A DNA stretch of 18,103 nucleotides from Paraglomus occultum (Eukaryota; Glomeromycota; Glomeromycetes; Paraglomerales; Paraglomeraceae). A program made the position numbers and the translations under genes. Numbering within the stretch: position 1 is the stretch's first letter; every line of letters begins with the position of its first letter. This document shows positions 6,027 to 14,700 of the stretch, in pieces. The DNA lies in assembly GCA_910592205.1 (NCBI GenBank), contig CAJVPJ010000721.1, positions 1 through 18,103 on the forward strand, read 5' to 3'. Below the pieces are notes generated by a model that was not told the DNA's origin, did no database searches, and saw only the letters and a program-made list of their open reading frames with translations.

Positions 6027-7667
6027 TTACCTATCATCAAGAAGACAGAATTTTCTCAAGTCGCTGTCTCTTTGACTGGGGTTGATCCATAATACTTGCA
6101 ATTTTGTGATGCCAATAATTGTAACAACTAGAGTTTCTACATCCTCTTTCAGCTTATCACCACCAACATCATAGTCAGAAACACTTAGCCTCTTTGTCCT
6201 CTTATTTGCTGCTCCAAACTCATTATCGGAACTTACAACCGTAAAGATCCATTGGTCACCTGTAGATACAATTCCGTAAACATAATCGTATCCATCAAGA
6301 TCGTTCAACTTTCGTTTTCTTAAATTGGTCTAATGTAAGATTTGAGTTATTTAATGAATACATTATTGTTATAGTGTTAGAATTCACATTGGTGTAGAAA
6401 ATATAGTTTACCTTGCAAGTGCTGTGTAATTGAATGAAATTTTGACATAGTCCATCCGTGGTCTTTACCTCAGTTATTATTATACAAATTATAGTGTTCA
6501 CATGCTTGATAATAAAATCTACACGTCCATCTCCATGTGATCCAATAACATTATATTGTTGATGCATCTGAACATCGTTTCCACAATATTTGACAACGTC
6601 GCGTAGAACAGCATCAATAATATGACCGTTTTATCTCATTTTCCCCTGAAATTGGACCTGATGTGCTCATAAGCAGCTTAAAGGTGAACAGTAAATCATT
6701 TAGTATTAAACCAACTTGTATGAACTATAAACATATAACGAATGTACCTTCAGACGCGTCACTATAGCCTCGATTATACTTTGTAACTGAGACATATCAG
6801 CAGTTTTTGTAGCTTTAACATTAATTAGTATGCATATACAACATATGAAGTTCTTAATAATAAAATAATGACATACGGAATTTCAGTTGGGGTAAATCGT
6901 CAATTGTAGTCAAGTCTTTTATACTTGCACCGAAGATATCCACAAGATCAGTTATTTTCTTATACTTGGAGAAATTTATTTGTGCTAAAATATGAAAGTA
7001 AGCGTATTTTCGGTTCAAAACACTGTAAAAAAAGTGTCAAACCAATTCATACTTACTAGTTTCGACAGTAAAATTGATGTTTCTAACCCCTTTATGCTTG
7101 GGAACGGTCTCAAGAAAGATTTCAAATGCATCTTTATCTTTTATTACTTGGTTGTATGAACTTGGTTTTATAGCGATTTCACACTCATCAACGTCTTCAA
7201 GCAAATCAAGAAATTCCGTCTTGACTTTTCTTTGTACTAGCGTCCAGCAATCGTCCAAAGAGCCAGTAACGACAACTGAAAAATCTTTTTTGTTTTTTTT
7301 TATATGTCGCCATGCAAAACAAAATGAACCGCTCTAGAAGAAACAAAGGTCACGTACTGTATCGATCAAATACTGAAACGATTACTTTTCCTTAATTTGG
7401 TCAAACTCAAAACTCACCAAGCCGTGCGTTTAGTCTCTTAATAACCTTCGACACATGTATAGCAGCACCGACCGTGAACCCCAAACTGACAAGACGGTCT
7501 TCCGACATATCAAGAATAGCAGAGCCCCCGATGTCGTTTTCTTTCAGTATATTCTCATTCTGACTGCTTAAATTTCTGCTCAAATGTTTGTTAAGATACC
7601 TGATGAGTTGTTCTACGTCCCATTTCTCAACTTTGTCGAGAGACGAAAGTCCACTTTCAGACGACAT
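6027..7667 (-). CDS. SAM-domain protein with C-terminal PD-(D/E)XK-like domain, six exons, one frameshift
   Basis: Exons on the minus strand are 7667-7418, 7275-7057, 6984-6877, 6812-6748, 6676-6412 and 6329-6027. The donors read GTGAGT, GTAAGT, GTATGT, GTACAT and GTAAAC. All junctions keep phase. Residues about 10-80 form a SAM domain (WDVEQLIRYL, GGSAIL, LVSLGFTVGAAIHV), usually a protein-protein interaction module. The C-terminal part has GRVDF, then ITEVK, then QNFIQL, fitting the D...ExK and following Gln of PD-(D/E)XK nuclease folds, and ends after DYVYGIVSTGDQW. The organisation matches multicopy SAM genes I know from Rhizophagus; nuclease activity is inferred. Exon 5 has one base too many: the frame reaches TGA at 6616-6614, while ...DAVLRDVVKY resumes in the next frame. 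This is either a recent null allele or an assembly error. Confidence 0.75.
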
Positions 7668-7692
7668 TGCGCAACAATTTTCTCAGGCAAAA

Positions 7693-7785
7693 CATCATCA
7701 GTCACCCTGATCAATTTTGCAGTCACATCACATCATTTATAGATTGTTCACTTTGTCTGGTTTTGTTGCAGCATGCCCCATATTA
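7693..7785 (-). repeat. upstream repeat copy R2, probable promoter of the SAM gene
   Basis: Homologous to 5821-5931, with a 41-base core differing at one position. It ends 26 bases before the ATG of the SAM-domain gene. A minus-strand CTATAAAT at about 7742-7735 could act as TATA box roughly 70 bases before the ATG. Confidence 0.85.
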
Positions 7786-7789
7786 CATA

Positions 7790-9829
7790 TAGTAATTAAT
7801 ATGTAATCTCTTCAACTTGTGCATAGTCGTGGCTGAGCTCTATTAAATTTTAATAAACATTGATAAATGCAAAGCAATTCGAATAAAGTTTATGTGCTGG
7901 CTTTGCAAAATTATTAATGTAGATTCCGACCAGAGTTTACACAATAAAAAGTATATTATAATAATATTTGTTTTTTTAGTCTTACAACGGACAATAAAAA
8001 CATTTATTACGAATTCATAATAATGGGATAATTTTTATGTTTCACTTTATCTGAAGAAGCGGTCCATAAAAGACGATTGATTTAATACAGTTATCGCGGT
8101 TATAATAAATTTTTTACCAACCAAGATGTCTTTCTTACAACAAATCAATAAGAAATTTTAAATGCTTTAATTTTATATCCAAATGCGACGAAAATCCAGA
8201 AAACGACGCGCACAGTACAATAAGCTTTTCTAATCTCTATCGATTTTGCTTAGCGAGTCGTCATTTAGCATGTCATAATGCATTACGTCTGAAAATCCGT
8301 TCTGTTGCAACGAAGTTGATGAATAGCACAAGGCAGCAGTACTATGGCTCTTAGCGCGATTGATATCAAACATTTTTTCGCAGTCAAATTCCAACCATGC
8401 GATTGTTCATGTATCGTTTTCTTACAGAGGTTTCTTGATAAGCTTATATTTTCCCTCTTTACGAAAAGGGATTTATCAAACATTTACTTTATGTGCAACC
8501 AATATAAACTCGCGAAAAGTATTGGTAATTTTTGCTGATAATGGTACAGGGTAATTGCAATAATCAATCAAGGAGAATTTATTGGTTGAGAATTTGTTTA
8601 ATGTTTGCTTATTTAATAAAGGCACATAGCTATGCTGTGGTCATACCGTATGACCAGCAGTTTTCTATTAAAATTGTTTTATGGTTTCATTTAACCTCAT
8701 CTGTCAATGTTATCCTGACAAAATTTATTACGCTGTCGCATAAATAATCTGGCGAACGAAGGTCTGAAATTTTAAAGCCATCAATGCAATTGTTTTAATA
8801 CTGCCGTCCGGTATATTGTAATTATGATGAAACCTGTTTGAAGTAAAGTAGACTTTTTGTAACACTATCCTTGACGGTGCAAGTAAAGGTCCAAATATTA
8901 CACAGAAAAGTGTGCAACTTTCTATATTAACCGATTTACATCATGGTACGCCCGACCGTGAGAGTCGTAATTGATTAGAACGAATCAATAAAATTATCGT
9001 TAAACGGCTTTTTTTTGTTCTACTCATGTAACCGGAATTTAGACAGAAGCATGATGACATTTATCATTAGCTTTAAGATTATTCATGTGGAATTTTGGCA
9101 CGTTTAATGACTAAATCTCTTTTTTTTTTTTTGTCAGGTGAACATTTTCTATATTAACTGATTGCGTGTATCGACTTGCATACTTGATTAATGCTGTACG
9201 TATCATCTTCATGATCAGCGATATTAGTTGTACTCTGATGTTACGCGGAGATAAACAGTTGATAAAACGAGGGTGAGCTCTTGTAAAAAGATTTTGTCTG
9301 TCGAATAGTTGACAGAGTGCTTTCATGTAGTATCATTCAGACGAGAAGACTTTCCATTGCCGAGAACAGGATATTGTTTGAATAGCATATCAGATACTTT
9401 ATAAAATTACATCTATTATATATCCATATTCTACTTGAGCTGCTTACTTGCCCGTGTCCCGTTGAAACACAATGTTTTTACGTTTATTCGGATCAGTACA
9501 TCAGATTAATCGGTGCTAGGAAAATCCCCATTAAGTTGAAATTAAGTTTAATAAGATTATTACTAATTGTACAAACTTTAAAGATTATTCATTTCATTAA
9601 TTTAAAATTTTTTCTTAATTGTCCCTGAAACTCGTTTTGACACTCTCGGTGCCGTTGTTGTCTAAAATCGTGTCGATAATCCATCCGGAATTGGGGAGAG
9701 TAGTCGACGACGTCAATGGGGTTGCTACCAAAATCTACAAGACATGATAATTAAACATCATTTATCATTATAAATCTAACCATAACAAGCCATCGGCTAA
9801 GGTTGGGGCCGATAATTTTAATGGAATAG
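7790..9829. other. long AT-rich stretch without a supportable gene
   Basis: Open frames here (for example 8283-8747 on both strands and 9111-9326 minus) have no protein-like composition. A short plus-strand frame ending at 9747 (about 42 codons, with IIHPELGRVVDDVNG) looks somewhat protein-like, but no splice sites could be attached. A duplicated word of about 25 bases occurs at 8911-8936 and 9138-9163, and a T-run lies at about 9119-9132. Confidence 0.45.
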
Positions 9830-10480
9830 AACGGGTATTTTGAAACATTCGAACAAAACGATTTTGTTACTGTTGGGATGCATATTAATATAGCGGTTGA
9901 TGGCTTCGACCAGTAAGTTTGTAAGACAAATACTAATGCTAAGGCACTTTTACGCAACTGGAAGAAATTGAACGGATGGCTGGTTGGTTATTTAATCGGT
10001 TCAAGAGCTTTGCGGGTTGTGTAATAGCAATACAGCATAAATATGAACAATACTTGTGCGACGTAGTACTAATGTTGAGATACTGGCCATTCGACCAAAG
10101 ACCCGAACGAATAAGAGTGAACTACTGTATGCCATCCAATTTCGTCCAGAGTGTAGTGTCGAGTGAGCCAATGATTGCCAAAAGTTATACATTAAGTAAG
10201 AAAATATGGGGGGAGGAAAGGGAATACACTATTATCGTATACACAATGACGGTACGTTGATGTATTTCATATTGTGACTCTTCAAAGTTTCGGTATTCCC
10301 CTGCACAATATGAATGTACTACAATTGTATTTATACAGACAATATTGAAATCATGTTTAATTCAGTATTGTATTAGTATTTCGTACATTGAAAGTGAGTA
10401 AATATCATGCAAAAGAGGAAATTGAGGAGTACGTTTGTGACAGTGAAATCGTTGTTATCAAGAAAGTGAACCAGCTTTAA
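9830..10480 (+). CDS. possible last two exons of an unrecognised gene
   Basis: One exon candidate begins after an AATAG acceptor (9830) and reads FETFEQNDFVTVGMHINIAV. It ends two bases into a codon at 9912, before a perfect GTAAGT donor. The other begins after TTCAG (10366) and needs exactly two carried-over bases. It reads VLVFRTLKVSKYHAKEEIEE and ends KKVNQL with TAA at 10478-10480. The matching phase across a 453-base intron is the main support. A 94-codon frame (9976-10260) inside that intron would then be fortuitous. No family is recognised. Upstream exons are missing, although the frame just before 9830 (DNFNGIERVF) also looks coding and would need a one-base shift, so decay is possible. 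Confidence 0.3.
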
Positions 10481-10722
10481 TATAATGATTATATGATGAC
10501 TAAGAATAAAGATAATAAAATGAGTTGTTTAACTATAAATAACTTGTGTCTAACCATATTTGTCTCATATTTTCTCCACGTGAGTCAATTCAGATTTGGT
10601 TACCCATATTAAGACTGATTAATCTTTATCTAGCATTGAAGAGTTTGACGTAAAGTGTGTGTGGGGGAAAAAACTTGTTAACAATTCACATGAATAAGGA
10701 ATACGGCATGGTGCGAGAATCG
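10481..10722. other. no gene supported
   Basis: AT-rich spacer between the end of the plus-strand exon candidate and the stop of the minus-strand frame. It would hold both 3' ends. AATAAA-like words (AATAAAGATAATAAAATG near 10505) could serve polyadenylation of the plus-strand gene. Confidence 0.35.
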
Positions 10723-10995
10723 TTATTTATCGTCAGACCAGCCAATTTGACGATATGCATCCATAGTTGTATATTTGTAGATACCATCTGCAGAGAGAGG
10801 ATCCATTTTTCGAATAGCCGTCCATCTCAATCGTAGGGTTGAGAGCCAAGTGATTATATTATATATATATTGGAGACTACTCTGTACAATGTTTGACGAT
10901 AAAACATTTGCAATTACAATTGGTCTTTCGAAAAGATTTTGTGTCGTAACAAAGGATGTTAACATCACGTACTTGATCTCATCTCCCGTCTTCAT
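10723..10995 (-). CDS. hypothetical 90-residue protein
   Basis: The minus-strand frame starts at ATG 10995 (MKTGDEIKYVMLTSF) and ends at TAA 10723. It stays open a little further upstream (IKGLSGIRR), and an AG just before the ATG could be an acceptor. The composition is protein-like: a beta-rich start, a central IYNIITWLSTLRLRW segment and a polar end MDAYRQIGWSDDK. No family is recognised. It faces away from the large plus-strand gene, so the spacer 10996-11729 would carry both promoters. An AT-rich stretch (ATATATATAATATAATC) in the middle could be part of an unrecognised intron. Confidence 0.35.
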   Translation of the reverse strand: MKTGDEIKYVMLTSFVTTQNLFERPIVIANVLSSNIVQSSLQYIYNIITWLSTLRLRWTAIRKMDPLSADGIYKYTTMDAYRQIGWSDDK

Positions 10996-11060
10996 TCTGC
11001 GAATACCAGACAGACCCTTGATCTACCATCCTCAACCCGAAACGCACGATACAATTAATT

Positions 11061-11116
11061 AAATCGATTGCATTTAATTACCAAATCGAATGCATTTAAT
11101 TACCAAATCGAATTAG
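11061..11116. repeat. 22-bp tandem repeat, two and a part copies
   Basis: Units at 11061-11082 and 11083-11104 begin AAATCGA and end TTAATTACC, with a single mismatch. A third partial unit follows. They lie in the spacer between two divergent coding regions. Confidence 0.85.
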
Positions 11117-11729
11117 AATGCAACAATACGTATTATGATGCGTTTCACTATTCTATATCCCCGCCCCATCCTTTTAAGAATCCCATAATATTACCATAAT
11201 TAAACGTCAGAGCCTAAACTGGCGTTAACATAAGACTAAAAAGTCAGCGACCAGTGCGTGGAATCAAAAATTGCGCAACACAAACGCAGACTGTGCATAA
11301 ATTAGATGTACTACTCGAGACGAGAAGAACAAGTTAATTATAGTAAATAAATATGAAGGCGTTTTCAAATTATGTATCGGCTTTTATATCATTACATTAC
11401 ACTAAATTATTTATCCTCGAATATATCGCGGTAGCACTTGGGCATTCTGTTTATATACACGATTCATCCTGTTTCGGTGATTTCACCCCACTTTTACTAT
11501 CGTCAGAGATTTTACTGCGATATATTCAACTTTTTACTTTCATTAATTTACCGCACTTACTAATAATATCAAGTCAATTACTATTCATTCTTTATTTTAC
11601 ATCACCATCACTTAATCGTCTATGCGACAAACAACTCTCTTTTCCCATTACGAACAACCTTGTAAACTTCTCGATTAAAATCTTATTCGTCTTGGGAAAA
11701 AGAAACGAGAAGGAGGAAATAAATCATCC
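11117..11729 (+). promoter_or_regulatory. presumed promoter and 5' leader of the large gene
   Basis: Upstream of the proposed ATG at 11730. It contains a 148-codon open frame (11353-11799) rich in Leu, Ile, Phe and Ser. Its phase does not fit the following exon, so I regard it as leader or chance sequence. No clear TATA box could be chosen. Confidence 0.35.
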
Positions 11730-14700
11730 ATGGACTTGTAAGTGTGATGAGGTTGCAAGCTATGGGATAGAGAATGTAAAAAACAAAACATGTCGTTAAT
11801 CATTAATTCAAAAGAATAATCGTGAGATATAAATTTATTACTATAAATGGCTTCTTACCTTGTCAACTACTAATCAATCCCTCCCTTCCGCTCCTCATTG
11901 CTTAAAATGATTCTTCTACATTCTACTTTTGTTCGTCCCAATTCAGTTTTTGTTTAATACAAGTACGCCTTGAAGGCCGTGATAAACCTGTAGACGTCGA
12001 GTACACGCAAGGAACATCTGTGCAGGCAGTCTTAGAACGGGTAGGTTGTCAAGTTTGCGAACCGTTTACGTTGATTTTATCCCCTCTCATACGTGTTTCT
12101 TACAACCCCAGGCCTGCAAGATATTGGGAATATACGACTCGTGGAATTATGCATTGTACAGTAAACTATTCCAGTGTTGGCTTTGCGAGTCGTATCTACT
12201 TTCGTCGCATCCAGCCGAGGTAATTTCAACGAGTTGAAACCTATGGCTGATCAGCAGACTAGACATGACTAAAGCTTGCATTGTCTCTTTCTAAACAGGA
12301 TACACTAATTGTCAGAAAGAAAACAACAGAGTATTTGGAACTCATATATAATGAAGAACATCCAAAAAAGGTTAATTATCTCGAAAAAGCATAATGAAAT
12401 TGCACACATATGGAGACTGCTTTTACTGTCTAGCAATTATTCGATCCCTGCTAATCACACCGCTTATCAATATCTTTTTACTAACACTCGTATTGGTCTC
12501 TACTACCAGAGATCATTATCATCTTCTAATCTTAGTCCGAATGCTTCGAAAAGAAGGGGTGTATTCAGTCCCAAGACATGTCTAAAGGGACGTTTTCACA
12601 TGGACACGATATACCTGTCGGTCATACTCTTTACAAGCGACAGCAAAGTCTTAATAATGTCGGGATCAAAGGTATTTCCTACAGTGGAAATAGTGCGAGA
12701 TCGAAAATTATTCTACAATGTGGAAGACGACTCTGATGAATTCGCGCATGCTCTGCGCACGTCGCTCGATTGGGCCACGTCCACCGAATTTGACAAAGAT
12801 GACAGTTCGAGCGACACCGACTCGCTTCTATCGACAAGCTCATACACAAACACCATAGCATATGATCCGGATGAATACTATTTCACTGACAATGACTCTC
12901 TGTGGACCAGGAGCTTTGGTCAGGCTGTAATCAAATTAAAAAATGAACTATCACTTGATTCATTAGGGGCACTTTATGAGCACGTTGTATCTATGCCATC
13001 TACTAAATCAAAATTTATAGTCACATTGCAATATGTTCCTCATGCATTTAAAGATGACATTGCTTCTGATCTCGTGAAAGCAGGTACACTTAAATGGAAG
13101 AACTTTACCGAAATTTCTCCTATATATGAGAAAGATCCTCATCCCATATGGACTAATTTCATTGAGAAATGGTGTTCACGGAAATCTAAATTATCCCCCG
13201 GACTGTATCTTGGAGTCTTTTATGCTGAGAGCACTTTACAGGGAATAAGAGTAATGGTACCACAAGAAAGGAAACAGTTTATACCCATCGAAAAAATCCG
13301 GGATGATGCAAACATCACGCCAGAAGAAGCAAGCTGGCTCAAATCGCTCACCTGTTTAAGTCAAGCAAGTTTCATGGATTTAGTTGCTTCTGCGTCTGAA
13401 GATCTTTCCCAGTCATCTGCGCATTTAGGACGTTTTCAAACGGGTTTTATAGACGCATACCATAAATTACAGACAGACACTAATTTGACGTGGGATGCCA
13501 ATGACATTTATAGCGAACAAACGGTAGACTTGTATCTCGATCTACAAACGAATCAAATGTTCACTATGATGGGCGAATTGGATGATAACGTCGATGCGCC
13601 ATATGGTTCGTTAGCATTCAATGAAGCCCCCCAATCGAATTCTAAAAAGCAAGAGCCCGAGACTAAACCAACTAATGAAGAGCCAGTACCGGCAGCTGTA
13701 AATAGTAAAACCACTCCCGTGCCTGCTCCTACATCTGAGAGTGTTGTGCCCGAACCGATCACCGCGGCCGTTAATGCCGAGCAAGCTGCCGATACAGATG
13801 CATTTGCTCCGTCAGTATACTCTGAAGCTCATTCTCGATTGGATTCGGAACATAGCGACCAATTCCAAGAGAATATGGATGAAGATGGGGAACAGATGCA
13901 AAACGCGGTAATAACAGAGAACAAAAAAAGTAATAACCGTGACAATGAAGAGGAAGGCATTGCTATCAACATCATCTCGGATGCTTACGTTGGCGATGAC
14001 GAAAGTGTTAACCTGCTCGCCAAAACAACTCACTCGGCTGAAGGTGGTTCATCACTTACCGAAGATGCTTCTACTACAATAGTTGGTACGTCGTATGCGA
14101 CTAATACGATGAAACCATTCATAAGAGTTATTCTCATAGTTAAACCTATGAAACAACCCCATCAAATACGTAACCAATACCGCTCTGTTTCCTGTATTCT
14201 GTATCCATTCAACCTCTTTGACGCACTTCAACATGCTACGTTCAATGCTTGCTTATATGCTAGCTCTCGTCGGGCCATGCAGATTCTTCAAGCGAGTCGA
14301 ACTTACTTTGCACAAGAATTGGTTCGACATTTACAAAAGCACGATAGGTTTGCGGAAATTAATGAACAGAACGTCGAGGATTACTTCTTAGATCCTGAAT
14401 ATTTTAACAATATACCTGAAGAAGCAAGACAAATACAACAGGTTCTCGATATACTGCGCGATGAGATCACTCAACTGAAACAACAATGGAATTCCGTCTC
14501 ATGGTCAATGACAGTCATCGAATGGGATCGTCAAAGAATAATGCAATCTTATTGCTTTGGCGGAAGATCGACAGGATTCGGAATTGGTCGATTGTCTGGA
14601 AGTTATCCTCATAGTCGAGCATCTTCTAGTTATAGCACAAACAGAAGTGAAACCGACCTGCTTCTTCCCGGCAATGGGTCTAACAAATCAAGCGTTAGTT

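Noticed and set aside
8283-8747. Overlapping short frames on both strands
   Set aside because: No protein-like composition, no start context, no splice sites; expected by chance in this base composition.
9976-10260. 94-codon plus frame starting MAGWLFNRF
   Set aside because: It lies inside the intron implied by the phase-matched GTAAGT and TTCAG sites, and no splice pair joins it in phase to the exon at 10366. Not fully excluded.
12309-12509. Plus frame open upstream of 12510, suggesting that the long exon starts at 12309
   Set aside because: The frame of the short exons at 12299-12370 fits better, with a TACTAAC branch site and in-phase acceptor at 12510; the extra open stretch is probably chance.
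14086-14263. GTACGT...TATGCTAG as an ordinary intron
   Set aside because: Its length of 178 bases would shift the frame and hit a stop soon after; only other boundaries would keep phase.
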